DNA of 64,000 nt from assembly GCA_963920705.1 (NCBI GenBank), contig OY987226.1:5148501-5212500 (forward strand), written 5' to 3'. Within the stretch, counting starts at the first letter, position 1. Each line of letters begins with the position of its first letter. Source of the DNA: Odiellus spinosus. Lineage: Eukaryota > Arthropoda > Arachnida > Opiliones > Phalangiidae. The position numbers were made by a program, and so were the translations under genes. Under the pieces are notes generated by a model that worked only from the letters and a program-made list of their open reading frames with translations, was not told the DNA's origin and searched no databases. Shown here piece after piece: positions 25,865 to 38,243 of the stretch.

Positions 25865-28800
25865 CTATAAAGATGATGTTTCACATCCTTGTAGCATTGA
25901 ACTAGAGTCGAGAAACTCTCTTAATTCACAGTCTAAATTAGATTCCCCCTTATTACTAGAATTAGTTTGATCTTGTTCCATCATTTCAATGGATTTATGT
26001 TCTTCATCAACCATAGAATCTATCGTGTGATTGAGAGCATTATGGTCTATTAAAATTGGGCTCGGTGAAGCGGTTGTTACTATGGGTATCGGTTCGTAAC
26101 CGATTCCCATCGCTTTTCTTATTTGCTGAAGACCAATCACATTTCCCGGATTAATCTGACTGGTTATTTCCGTTAATCCTCTTGTTACTTTCTCAGCTAA
26201 CAAATTAAATTGAATTTTAATTTGTTTTCGAAGTCTAAATTAACTAGAAATTTACCTAATTCAACTTCAGCATTAGTGGCCCCTTGAATATTAGACAAAT
26301 GAGACGGTGGCGTCTGACTCAAACGCTGGTGTTGAGCTTTGGCTAGATCTTGTAAAAATGCTGAGGTTTCATCAAGTTTGTGTTGAAGTACATTTTTTGG
26401 CCCTTTTGACTGTTCCTCCATTCCATCTAAAGTGAATTCAAATTAATTGCAGCTCTAATTACAAATATATTGACTAATTATTAGCCTTAATAAGTTAATA
26501 TCATACTCGTATTACTATAATCCATTTCTTGAGGTATATTTCCATTAACTACAACGTCAGGTGTTTTAGATTTGTTAGTTTTACGTCTCTGAAAAGTTAA
26601 AACCAAATAATATGTTAATCATCTCTAAATAAATATAGAACTATGCAAATTAGGGCTGGGTGAGTACAGAGTAATTTGATTCGTTCTACAATTGGTGGAA
26701 AGTATTGAGTCGCTTTCTGCTGCACACCAACTACGGCTTGCCAAAGGCAGGAACTAATGTGATCTCCATCTAATTTGCGAGTGAATCTAAAGACAATACT
26801 AGCGCACTACTTAGCAGTGGAATTAAGACACAAAACAATAAACTTTATTCACGAACTCAATTAGCATAATTCAAGATGGTGTGACGGCTAACTACCCCAT
26901 ATTTAAGTTATTTTGATCCTTTTTTTGAGCGTGTCAAGGTAATGTCAGAATGATAGAGTTGAAATTTTTAAAACTGGAGACATCTTGCGAATTTAAACAG
27001 TAATTTGTATTAGTTACTTCTAGATCTAAGGCTTCATAATATTTATACTATAGGCTTAGGCCTACATATCATGGGGAAGAACAAGCCATGTTTTTGTATT
27101 CAATACCCTAAACTTGCTCTCTCCCAGCCCTAGTGCAAATGCTAGAAAGTTTTAATAAAATTCGACTGGTTGAATTTATTGAAAACTCTAAAATTGTCGT
27201 CTCAACAATGGAAAAATACTGCATTCAATAGAAAATTGCGCTATCCTAACAAACAATTTAAATCGTAAACAAACCTCTTCTAACTGTTTAATGGTCTTGG
27301 AATGCATTCCACCAGTTAACGCGTCCAGCATATTATCCACCATCGTCATAACGTAATCACAGTCCTTAGCGAAGCTCATTAAACTGAAATCAAAAATTTC
27401 ACTCCTAAACTTCCTATTAGGATTAAATTGAAAAACTAAATAGGCTTAGCTAGGGGCACGTAAATTATTTGCGTACCTGTATACGGGCTGAAAAAATAAA
27501 AGTGCCAATAGCTAAGTTTTAAGGAAAGAAAATATCATACCTCTCGGCGTACTGGGCACCAAGTTCATCTCCGTAAGTATTCAATACCAAAATTGATTCA
27601 TCTTTTGTTAAATTAGAAAACATGGAATCGTACTGCGGTGCGTAGGAACAAAAACTTCCATAGTTCAAAGTTTTGACTGCAAAAATAAAAGATAATCAAT
27701 GTATCGTAATTATTTAATGTTAATGACTAAATAAATTAAAAGATAAAAAGTAAAAACAACCAGTAACAAAACCAATATAATGATTCGTAGAATCTCAAAA
27801 TAATTAATAAAAGAATAAAGGGAAAATACAGTATACTCAAAAATATTATTTAAATAAAATTATGAGAATGACTGGCTTCTCTGAGTAAAGGTTTTCCTGA
27901 TTAATCATTAAAGGGATAATGAAGCTTGACAAATGATTATCTATTGATTACTTATTTTTAAAATAGGACCTAATCTTTAGTAAAGAAATTAAAGTAGGCA
28001 TGCAACCTGACTCTATTCGGAACTTGTCAAATTGAACTCGCACCAAGCTCGTAATTTTTATCTTTAGAAATTGAATATCCTTATTCAGCCTACTTTCAAA
28101 GTAGGCCTTATATTTTCCTACAAATTTCAATACTACTGAATTAGGCCTATTTTTATGATAATGAATCGATATTAATCCACTCTTGTCAGGTTTCATTTTC
28201 CCTTTAACTAATGTATATTTTAATACAGCTGAGCGAGTACTCTAATTTTTGAGTACTGAATAATCTAAAATAATTTCACTTAACATTTAGTAAATTATAG
28301 TCTGATTAATTGAAGAGTACCTCCAACTCCTTATGCTTGATCCATAACAGTGGTGGGTAAGTTCGTAATTTTTTTAGAACACTGTTCCATAGCCAAGACC
28401 CACTAATTGATAATTTATAAAAATGCCTACTAATGTCCTTAATCCTTGTAGATAATGAAGTTTTTGAGTACTAGTTTAATGAAGTTTATGACTACTCGTA
28501 TAATGAAATTTATGAGTACTCGTAAAATGAAATTTATGAGTACTCGTATAATGAAATTTTTGAGTAGTCTTATTATTCAATATAATAAGACAGTGATTAA
28601 GCTGATGAGTCCTACATTTCATTAAAACTTAATCTAATCATTCTAACTTCAAAACCAAACCAAAAAAATCTCCGTTCGAACCTCATTTTGGTCACAATGG
28701 TTTTGAGTACTCGTTTAGGTAATGAATGAAATATTTAGGCATTTGTATAGATAATGAATTAATGATGAATACTCTATAAATAAAATGGCATTTAAGAGTA

Positions 28801-31636
28801 CTCGCTCAGCCTTGTCTTTTACCTCCAATTTAGTGGGTGCAAAGTTTTAGTTTCTTTCACTTATATTTATACTATAGAATTTTGTATTTTTTATTGGTTT
28901 CCGACCTGGTCGAACTATGTTTTTGGGGTCCTCTTTGAAGCCAGTGATAGATCCGCCTCCATGGCCGAGCTTACCCATCAGGTTCTCCAGTTTAACTTCT
29001 TTCTCCTCGGCTCCTGAATCAAATGGAAATAATTTACTCCTCATTTTATGGATTATTGACAAAGTTACAATAAATTTTTTACCTTTATTATTAAGGATAG
29101 CTAAAGAAGTACTTCCATCATCTTTTTGACGAAAGAAGGCAAACTAATGAAAAAGAATGCATTAAAACAAATAAAACTACATGTAATGAAGAATTGACAG
29201 TTCAGCCTTAAAGGAACCAGGAAACCCGTTTTCAAAATGTCTAATTTTTCTTAATTTAGATCAGGTCATTTGAAATAAATATCCAAATATGTTATTTCGA
29301 AATAGCAATATTCAACTTAAAATTCTCCAACACATGTTGCCATTCTGGTACACTTTTTCTTTAGACTGTGCAAGCTATTCATTGATCTGCTTTTATCCTC
29401 TGCGCTTATATTGGTTAAACACCAGAATGGAGATGTATATTGAGCAAATGCAACTATACCTGAGAATTTGGTTTTTTTAAAGTCAATTTGTCAGCCGCAG
29501 CTCGAGCGGCTTTTTGAGCTTGAATAAGAATCTCATCAGGTGCCATATCGTCATCATCACTTTGAGCGTAACTATAAATTGATTATATTAAATTTAGATT
29601 GAAGGGATAATGCGGCACGCAAAAAGGGGATTTTCTATCAATTCTTTATCATTTAAATAAGCCTAATAAATTTTTAACTTAATCGGATAGTAGGCTTAAC
29701 AGGGATCCACGGAGATTGATATTTATCGAGAAGATATCAAACTTTCAAGGGATCAGGGTTAAAGGGAGCCTGAAGGAAAACTCAAAAGTTTAAGGAATTG
29801 ATAGAAAACCACATTCTTCTTGCGCTGCATTATCCCTTTAACCATTTTTGATAAAACTAGGTTAAATTGCATAATATAAGTTGTACTTTTTATCATCCAA
29901 ATGCTTTGACTTGTGTTTTTTCATCCTCATCTCGGGAGACTCGTTTAAGGGAAGTTCAGAACCACCTTCCATGAAGTTAAATTCCTCTAAGTGTTCTTTA
30001 GGATCAAAACCGAGTTCTTCCGGAGGTATATCAAGTATAAAGGGAAGGTTGCGAGATAATGACAAAAGTTGTTCCTAAAGACGGATGGGTAAAGTTAAAA
30101 ACTTTAAAAATTTAAAAATCAGTTACGCGACATTATTAACTTACTCGTGTAAAAAGCTTTTGTCCATGCCACATTTTTTTGGCAGATTTAAAATAAATTG
30201 TATCAGGACGATTATAGATCATAGCATTATCGCACATAAGTTTCAAATCATTCTAAAATGTAGAAAAACTATGATAAATTGAGTTTTTTATATAATATTT
30301 AGTGTTGGACCAAAACCAATACTGGATCGGTATCCGTACTGTGTTTTACTAAATTACCCATCTTATTGGTTAAATTATGATATTGGCCAACACTAATACA
30401 TTATTATTATATTCACTTACTTTGAAGTCTCCTATACATTTGTATTCCTTCGCTTCTATCTTGGCTTTCATGGTACTAAAATCCATAGGATTGCTAATAA
30501 TACTAGAGTAACCCGGCGCAATAACATCGCTTACTGGCCAAGCAAAAAATTGTTGCGGATCTTTCCTGGATTATAATGATTTCATAAATAATATACAAAT
30601 ATTAAATAATAATTGATAAACTCGATCAATTACTTTTGGAAAGTTTTGAGGAAATAACTTAAAAGTAACTGAAGATGCGTTTTGGTAGATTTCTTTTTCA
30701 TAGTACAAGACCTAGGGTCGCGATTTAGTCTGTCACCGCATAAAATGGAATGAGACTCCATCATTAGTCTCTTTTGAGGAATATCCTTAGATCCGTGTTC
30801 ATGATCATGTTCTCTACGACGTTTTTCCTTAAAATTTGCACGCATAATTTAATTCTGTTAAGATAATAAACCTAAAAATAATTACTTTTCGTTCGTGGGA
30901 ATGTTCTCGATGATGATGGTGATGATGATGATGCTTGTGACGTTTCTGGTGTTTATCTCGATCTCTGTCACTTGATTTCTTCTTTTTCTTTTTCTTAGAT
31001 TTTTTATGTTTATCATGGCTATGATGAGATTCGGTAGACGGTTCAATTTTTTCTTCTTTCGGAACTAATAATTGATCACCAATTGGAAGCTGTTGATGAG
31101 ACGAAATCCCAGGATTGATGACGGAGGAAGGCCCAGGAATGGCCACCGCAGCTGGGTGCAAGATATTTTTTTGTTCTACGGCTTGTTGTTGCGGTCCCTG
31201 AGGATGTGGGATGGCAATATTGACATTCCCCTGTAAAACATCAGATTGGATGCTAGGTGATAGAGGTGCGGGTGCTTGTATACTACTGGAACTTCCACCA
31301 ACTTTTAAAACGAGCTTCAGAGGTTTCTCCTGACGATCTATACATGAAAAAATAATATTACATGGCTTCTAATCCCAGAAAAATACTTTTCTCCCACTGA
31401 ATATTTTTGGAAGCCAATTTTAGCAAATAGGGAATCAGCAGCACCCTTTGTTTGCCTGTATTAATTCAAATAGCGAAACAACATAGTGTGCCAACCCCCT
31501 ATCCCCAATCCCCATAAGCCAAAACAAAGTATTCAGTAAGCCTTGGTTACAATAAAGAAATGAACTAACCAGGTTTCCCTTCTTTGGATTCTTTTTTCTC
31601 TGATCTGTGATGTTTTTTGTGTTTCTTACTACCCAT
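25865..31636 (-). CDS. BRD7: BRD7/BRD9-family bromodomain protein of SWI/SNF (BAF-type) complexes
   Basis: BRD7 and BRD9 are acetyl-lysine readers in PBAF and non-canonical BAF remodellers; many invertebrates have one gene for both. ATG at 31636 opens MGSKKHKKHHRSEKK; exon 1 is 31570-31636 and exon 2 is 30886-31337. Exon 2 begins with KPLKLVLKVGG, a BRD7/9 signature, then has a Lys run and an eight-His run. The bromodomain spans exons near 30840-30070: FFAWPVSDVIAPGY (ZA loop), NPMDFSTMKAKI, and YNRPDTIYF with the acetyl-lysine-binding Asn. Downstream are the family C-terminal region (DUF3512): GSITGFKEDPKN near 28930, LNYGSFCSYAPQYDS near 27650, DALTGGMHSKTIKQLE near 27310, KLDETSAFLQDLAKAQ near 26370 and IRKAMGIGYEP near 26110, with stop at 25865-25867. 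The YAPxYDS block is nearer BRD7, the N-terminus nearer BRD9. Several introns carry MITEs. Confidence 0.93.
26651..27132. mobile_element. hAT-like MITE with 8-bp target duplication in a BRD7/9 intron
   Basis: TIRs TAGGGCTGGGTGAG and CTCTCCCAGCCCTA. Flanks are ATGCAAAT (26643-26650) and GTGCAAAT (27133-27140), seven of eight identical, the duplication size of hAT elements. No transposase frame. Confidence 0.8.
27908..28207. mobile_element. MITE, TTAA family B, in a BRD7/9 intron
   Basis: Left end TTAAAGGGATAATGAAGCTT mirrors right end GGTTTCATTTTCCCTTTAA with about three mismatches over 23 bp; both ends include TTAA. The interior contains the GCAACCTGACTC/CGCACCAAGCTCG sequence of the fold-back family. 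Confidence 0.75.
28228..28811. mobile_element. MITE with GCTGAGCGAGTACTC ends and internal GAGTACTC repeats
   Basis: Termini GCTGAGCGAGTACTC and GAGTACTCGCTCAGC are perfect inverted repeats. Internally, GAGTACTCGTATAATGAAAT-like units repeat about every 28-29 bp at about 28465-28575. The TIR resembles the hAT-like copy at 26651. It is in a BRD7/9 intron. Confidence 0.75.
29599..29841. mobile_element. MITE, TTAA family B, in a BRD7/9 intron
   Basis: Left GAAGGGATAATGCGGCACGC and right TTGCGCTGCATTATCCCTTTAA are inverted; the subterminal GATTTTCTATCAATTC and GAATTGATAGAAAACC also pair. The left TTAA has become TTGA. Confidence 0.75.
30301..30394. mobile_element. Very short MITE, AGTGTTGG family
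   Basis: Ends AGTGTTGGACC and GGCCAACACT are inverted, with TA at each edge. It is in the intron between the two bromodomain exons of BRD7/9. Confidence 0.55.
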
Positions 31637-32610
31637 TTCAAACTACAGATTAAAAAATTAAATTGAGATACGCGTTAATTCAAGATTTCAAGATTACAGA
31701 AAGGAATAAAAACAAACACATTTAGCAGTTCAGCTTCAGCACCCTACCGGTTTACAATTTCGGTATTCAATAATTCATAAGATGGCACTGCAGGCTAACA
31801 ATGATTGCCACAGGCCTGGAAATAAGTTGGTTTTCATTGAACTAGTTCTCTGGACCAGGAGCCCCTGGTATCTTGAATAACTAAACTGGTCCGATGGGAC
31901 CAGTGACCATCATTATTAGAATAAAACTGGTCCAAGCAATTAATATAATTTTTGGACTAGTAGACGTCTTACTTCTAATGGCGCCTGGATAAAGCGCTCT
32001 TTTTAAATGAACCAATAATACATGAAAACTTTGACTTCAGAACTTTTAATTATTGTTTTTTTTACAATAAAACTTCGTACTTCATTTATGTAAAATTATT
32101 AAATTAATAGCCATTATTCCAGATTTCCCATAAATATGATTAAAGCTCATTAAATAAGAATTAAAATTTAATTAGTAACCAAAATCAACTCTTAAGGCGC
32201 GTTTTCAATCAAGATTTTTTAACCAAACTTTTTCCAGTTTTTTCATAGATATATTTTTCATATATCTATGAGTTTTTTGCGAAAACTAAGGTAAATTATT
32301 TCTATAGTTACAATGAAAAGTTTTTTTTTTTTTTGAAAAATGGACTTTATCAAGAACAAATTGAAGCCCCAAAAACCTCCTATACTTTATCTTAAAACAG
32401 GCGGCAATATTCTAAACGTTGTATGCTTTGACATTAGCCCTGCCTCATTACGGCCACCTTAAATGGCTGGAGGAGCTAATCTAACTTGGGTGTGGAGAGG
32501 CAGGGCGATAAATAAGCAGACGCTGTTTCATGATAAGTGTAGCCGCTAACTGAAATAATCTTCTTCAAGGTTCTTGATTCTAATATCTTGGAATCTTTAA
32601 ATATACAACA
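31637..32610. other. BRD7/9 upstream and NPEPL1 3' region
   Basis: No gene. It has AAGATGGCACT at 31779-31789, 144 bp above the BRD7/9 start, and a dispersed repeat at about 31846-31937. A hairpin AGATATATTTTTCATATATCT lies near 32249. Confidence 0.55.
31846..31937. repeat. Dispersed repeat copy 1 (TGGTATCTTGAATAACTAAA)
   Basis: A 23-bp block at 31866-31888 is identical to 58441-58463. Inverted CTGGACCAG/ACTGGTCC boxes lie at both ends of each copy, suggesting a small MITE. Confidence 0.55.
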
Positions 32611-34725
32611 TTAAGATAATCGCATTCTCTTTGCAGAATTTCCACCAGTTTGGGTAAATGGTGACAAGCTTTGAAGCAATGGCTCTTTCGACGCGTATCC
32701 AAACAGAGAAGTAAGCAAAGCAACACCATATCCAGTACCTCTTTCTCCCTGTAATTAATAAAACAAAAATAGGAAATACTTGGAGAATAAAGAAACTTCA
32801 AATTTAAATTGCGTACAGAGTAAACTGGGCTTGCAATGTCTACATGTATCCAAACACCGGAATAATCTTCAAAACCTAAATGAGCTCCAATAAATAGCCC
32901 AGCGCAAGCTGAGGTAGCGTTACTTCGGTCCTGAGAGTTAATAATATGTATTTACATCAGTGATTTATGAATCATCAACAGTTAAGTCTAGATAGTCTTT
33001 CCACAAACTAATAATACTTACTGCAACAGAGTTCTTCATATCAGCAACTGAACTAGCAAATTCTGAGAAATGTAATTCTGGGCAATATGGCAAAGGATGA
33101 GCGAGATCGCCAGAATTTCGGCCAGCTCTGACTACAGCTTGTTCCCATTCTTCGTCATTTGTTAGAACCGCGCTATGATATTTCCCAGTAGACACTCCTT
33201 GAGCGCCAGTTAAGGTCGCCATATCCAGGATAATATCGGCTTTTAAGTCACGATCGGCGTAAACCACACCGTCAGCCAAAACAAGTCGACCTTCTGCGTC
33301 AGTATTATTAATTTCAACAGACCTAAATATATTTAAAATTATTAATCAAAGCCAATGCAATGTAGATTTCAATTTTAAATTACCGTCCTGAGTACATGGT
33401 AATGATATCATCGGGACGAGTGGATTTTGGACCTACAGAATTCTCAGCCAGACAAAACAATGCATGAAGTTTTTGTTTGAAACCCTGAAAAATATGTGAA
33501 AGAGTTAAAAAAAAGCATATTACTAATAAGTACTAACTTTAAAATTTTAGTGATTTACCATTTTAACAGCCGCGTAAAATGCACCTAAGACAGCAGCAGC
33601 GCCTCCACAATCTCGTTTCATTCCAGGCATTGATGTCTAATAAACAAAATAAAAAGTTTAACTAAAAATTTAAATATGAATTATATTTTAAAATTACTTT
33701 GGATTTGATGCTAAGTCCGCCAGTATCATACACAATTCCTTTTCCCACCCAGGCAACTGTTTCTGTAGCTCTTTCTGGTTCGTGGGAAAGAACAACTAGG
33801 GCTGGAGCGTGCGTTGCAGCTTGGCCAACCGAATAAATACCCATGAAACCTTTTTCCTTTAATTCTTCCCCTTGAATCACTAAGGGTTTGATTCCTAAGG
33901 CTTCCCCGACTTTATGAATTTCCTAAGAAGATTAACTGATTGCTTGAAACTGAAAATTAATGTAATATTAGGCATAAATTTCTTACTTTAATAAAAGTAT
34001 CAGTATGCATATCAGAGCAAGGGGTATCAACAATTTTGGCAGTTAATTGAATTCCTTCAGAAGCTGCTTTTAAACATTTAACTTCGCCTTCGGTTAATTC
34101 ATTCTCCCTGTCATCTACTACTACAAACTCAACCGTTATTGTCTGGGATTTGTTCTTTTCTGATGATTTGCGAGAATATAAAGGAAACACTCTAGGAATA
34201 GAGCAAGCAGATGCGTAGACGTCGGCTTTCTCACAAACAATCTATATAAATTTGTAATAAGGTTGCTCGACCCTTATCAATGTAAATTGTTTTTCAATAT
34301 TCAATACTCACAACTATGCAGGTATTTGCATCAGTCGTTAGCTTTTTGACCAATTTAGTTAAGACCACGTTTCTTGAATTAGAATTATGCCGAGAACATC
34401 TGGATGGTAATACAGCTAAAATAGCTTTGTCTAAGTAAAGAGGGATGTGATCTTTTGAGGACACTCGATCTCGGAAGTTGTCTAAAACGCCGCAATAAAC
34501 CTAAAGTTTATTTTTTATGAGCTGTTGAATCAACAAGTGATTGGTGGCAATATATTATATATAACTAACCTCTTCCGTAACTCTTGGCTGAAGTTTGCAT
34601 TTCACTTGTTTGTATCCAGCTTGCGACAAATTTTCGTATTGCCCAATAATTAGTACACGATTTAACTCTGGATCAGTTTGAGTCAGACTTCTATTAAAAT
34701 TGACTGTTGCCAATGGTTTCTCCAT
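32611..34725 (-). CDS. NPEPL1: NPEPL1-like M17 leucyl aminopeptidase
   Basis: M17 aminopeptidases are two-metal enzymes that remove N-terminal residues from peptides; NPEPL1 is the animal branch of uncertain physiological substrate. ATG at 34725 opens MEKPLATVNFNRSLTQ, and the last exon reads GERGTGYGVALLTSLFGYAS and ends with TAA at 32611-32613. The M17 signature NTDAEGRLVLADG lies near 33310-33270, followed by ADIILDMATLTGAQG near 33230 and CPELHFSEFASSVADMKNS near 33060. An upstream block, GMKRDCGGAGAVLGAFYA near 33620-33560, supports the catalytic domain. Blocks are separated by introns of roughly 60-120 nt. The longer minus reading at 32580-32801 is a shadow frame over the last exon. The next gene on the strand, INDY, ends 614 bp upstream of this start. 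Confidence 0.93.
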
Positions 34726-35338
34726 CTTGCAAATCCTGCGAAAATCACATGATTTTAGATTAGAACCCCTGTCACAATGAAGTTAGTTTTTTGTTACTGT
34801 TTTGAGTTGACTTTTTCAGATTTCAATTTTTAAAAACAAAGGAGCCAAGGCTTAGCAATATAATTAAAATTGAATTCTTAATTTAATTATTTAAGTACTT
34901 AAAACTATATATATTTATTAGTAGCTATAGCCTAAAATATAAAATTTGTTTCACATTAACCTCACATATTAATAATTAAAATATTAAATAGAAATCAGAT
35001 TCAAACTTACTGAGACTGAGAGACGAAACCTCACGAAAGAATCACAGCCGAAATGAGCCGGCTTCGTTATAGGAAACGGACCAATTAAATTACTATCCTC
35101 ACAGATGGCAAGAGCGGCGAGCCAGATCCAATCCTGTCACGTGACGTGCAATGAAAATCCACAGAATTCAAATCAACTGTTAGCACGTGATTTAACAAAA
35201 ACAGCAAAATGTTACATATATTTCTTAAAAACAAAATTTATATTTATTTACAAAATTGTACAAATTTTATTTATATCGAAAAATTCCGTTATATATCTAC
35301 TAAAATATTAACTACTGTTGAATTTATTCTTCTCTCAC
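34726..35338. other. NPEPL1 upstream and INDY 3' region
   Basis: No gene. CAGATGGCAAGAGCGGCG at 35102 and CACGTGACGTG near 35138 suggest the NPEPL1 promoter; the plus frame 35105-35311 is unsupported. Confidence 0.5.
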
Positions 35339-38243
35339 TTAAAATAACGTGTTGTTATAACCATCAACAGATGTCAAGTTATTAATATTTCTAACAAGAA
35401 GAGTATCAAGCTCAAAAATCGGATAGCCAAGGGTGTTAATCATGATAATAATCACAGCTAAACAAATCAATTTCATAACTATTCCTGGTATGGCCTGTAC
35501 GGATTAAATAAATTACGTTACACAGGAGTATCAAAGATAAGTCATTATAAAACTATACCATGTCAATCGGGGTGAACTTGGCAGCGTCAAAAACAATAGC
35601 ATTTGGACCAGTGGCAATGGGTAGCATAAAGGCGTATGAACACGAAATACATACTGCAAGATTCCCCATTAATTTAATTTCTTAAGTCTAATTTTCTTAA
35701 AACTAAACTAACCTGGCATTTGCAGGGTTATCGGATGAACACGTTTTAATTCTGCCTATATAAAAGGCCAAGGATTAAACCCAATTTTTCATTAACGAAA
35801 GTTAAAGTTACCATTTTTCCTATAACCGGAAGAAGAATAGTGGAAGTTGCAGTGTTACTAGTGACTTCCGTTAAAAGTAGCGCAATGACGCTCACGGCCA
35901 GCTGCAAATTCAAAATGGTTCCGAAATCCACTGTAGACAAAGATTCCGCTAACCATTGTGACAGTCCAGATTGCTACCATAATAAAAGAAGCCAAAAGCC
36001 ATAACCGGAAGTTAGACTAATACGTATCTCAACAAAAAGAGGCATTGGTGAAAACTACACGATTATTAAACCACAATCAATCACCTTGGCTCCTTCAGCT
36101 ATAGCAAACCCACCGCCTAACAAAAGAGCCAGACCCCAGCCAACTTTTTCGTGTACTACGTTCCATTCCAACAGCGCCGGACTGGTTGAAAAATTACTGG
36201 GGTCAGCGGGAATGATAAACATAAGGACCACAATAAAGATAGCTGTTGCACCATCTTGTATGTATCTATAAAGTTGTATAATGCTTTAATATTTATTACA
36301 CAACCCAAGGGATAAGAATTACCCTTGAGGTCTGAAACTGGCCCAGCCTGGGATGAACTCGGGTTCGCGAAAAAAAAACATGACCACCATAAGTACGAAC
36401 AACAATCCAACGGCCTTTTCGTGGAAACTTGATAGGAAATTTTAAAGTGAAACCAGTTTATCAAATCTTTAAGAGAAAATCGTTATATTTTGGGGAACCC
36501 TAACCTCATTTCGCCCAAGGATTCATATTTATCTTCAATGAGTTGGTTGCAGGCCTTTTCTCTCTCTTTGTTACTGGGACTATAATTTTTCAGTGAGATA
36601 ATGACTCTTACGTCTATGAGACCCTACTTATAAACATATCCACCGCAAGATTCATACCATTTTCGAAGGTACACAACTTGTAAAAAAACCCAAGCGGCAA
36701 GCATACATAGGATGGCTCCTGGAAAATTGAACATCATCCATGAAGAAAAAGTCAGGTCGTGGTAATCTGGGTAATCGCTGGAAGATTTGTTACAATTACA
36801 ACAAAGATAACCAATAGAAATGAAGCGAGAAGTACACCCTATACCTTTCTATCTGTCCTTTTAAAATTAAATTTGGAGTTGTACCAGTTAAAGTGCCTAA
36901 AATAATTAAACTTTAACCCCAGATTTTTTTAACCAAAACTTATTAAAATATTACCTGTACCGCCAACATTGGCAGAATAACAAACCTATATTAGAAATAC
37001 ATTTTAGATAAATACGGCAAAGGCTTGTTCCTAGAATTCTGGTTCATAACATAACCACAACCATCTCTTACTCCAAGAAATAATGCTTTTCTCATGAATT
37101 TAGCGGTCTCGTCTTCTTCGTATGGATACGCCACGCTCGATCTATGGCTAATAGAGCCCCTAGTAGACAGGGGAACCGGCATTGAGTTTTTTCTATAGAT
37201 TCCCGAATCTCTGCGTCTCTCAAAATCCGCACTATGTATGGAACCTACGCGATGAACTATGTTATTACTATCTATACATCTAATAAAAACAAGGTTATGC
37301 TATAAGAAACCTATTGTGTCTTTGCGTTCCGTCCCTGAGTCTGTCAACTGCTTAAGAACCGCGTCCACAATGGGTACCATCAAGGCTGTAGTAGCCGAAT
37401 TACTTATCCACATGGATAGTACTGTGGTAGTGACCATAAAACCGAGTAACAACCATCTTGGGGACGATCCAACGATTCTCAAGACGCGCAACGCTATTCT
37501 TTGGTGCAAGTTACAATGTTCGACGGCCGTAGCGGCCATTAAGCTACCCAAGAAAATCATAACCGTTTCTTTCATGTATTCGTTGCAAACTGCCTTGGTC
37601 GACATGACACCCACTGCTGGGAACATGAATACGGGTAGTAAAGCCGTAATTGCTAATGGTACGACTTCTAATAACCAGAAGAGGGCCATGACCGCAACGA
37701 CATACGCACACGCGGTTTCCTGACAGTAATATGTATAAATGTCATATTTGGCTTGTTACTCTTTATTATGTAACCGAATTGTCACTGTAGATGTCATCGG
37801 CTACCGCAGTAAAAGACAAGTGACATCTCCAGTGACGATTCTATTATACTAAAAATAAGGAGTAATTATAAGAACACGGGAAAGATTGGTGACCGTCTTG
37901 GTACGATTGTCGGGTGGGGGATTTATACTTCAAAAATATTTCTGCAGTTAATTAAGTAGCTATCGCCGAAGGTGCGAACATTGGGCGGGGGTTAAATCTC
38001 AGGGACACTTCATATTTTAAATTCCGGAAATCGCTTTCAAGTTAAAAGGGTAATATCCCGTATTCGACAAGACGACAATCATACCAATGTCTCTCCGAGA
38101 GTCCCTGGTTAGAAATTAAATGCAAAACCTACTTCAGAATGCTTCAAAATTGGCCATGGTAACAATAAAAACGGTATTGAAACAGCCAAAATGGGTCTTC
38201 TGCAATTCCAAATAGTTTCCATAGCTGATGACGAAGAAACCAT
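35339..38243 (-). CDS. Indy: SLC13/INDY family citrate or dicarboxylate transporter
   Basis: Plasma-membrane transporter of citrate, succinate and related anions; vertebrate members are Na+-coupled, whereas Drosophila INDY is Na+-independent. Start ATG at 38243 ([17 protein letters not shown]) leads into a first membrane segment [12 protein letters not shown]. Exon 2 (about 37721-37310) has [51 protein letters not shown] and the first substrate/ion hairpin [14 protein letters not shown]. The second hairpin, [13 protein letters not shown], lies near 35880-35830. The last exon ends NNTLF and TAA at 35339-35341. The first hairpin reads SNS where SNT is usual, a conservative change. At least nine coding blocks are seen between 38.2 and 35.3 kb. 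Which SLC13 substrate class it belongs to cannot be told from sequence alone. Confidence 0.93.
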
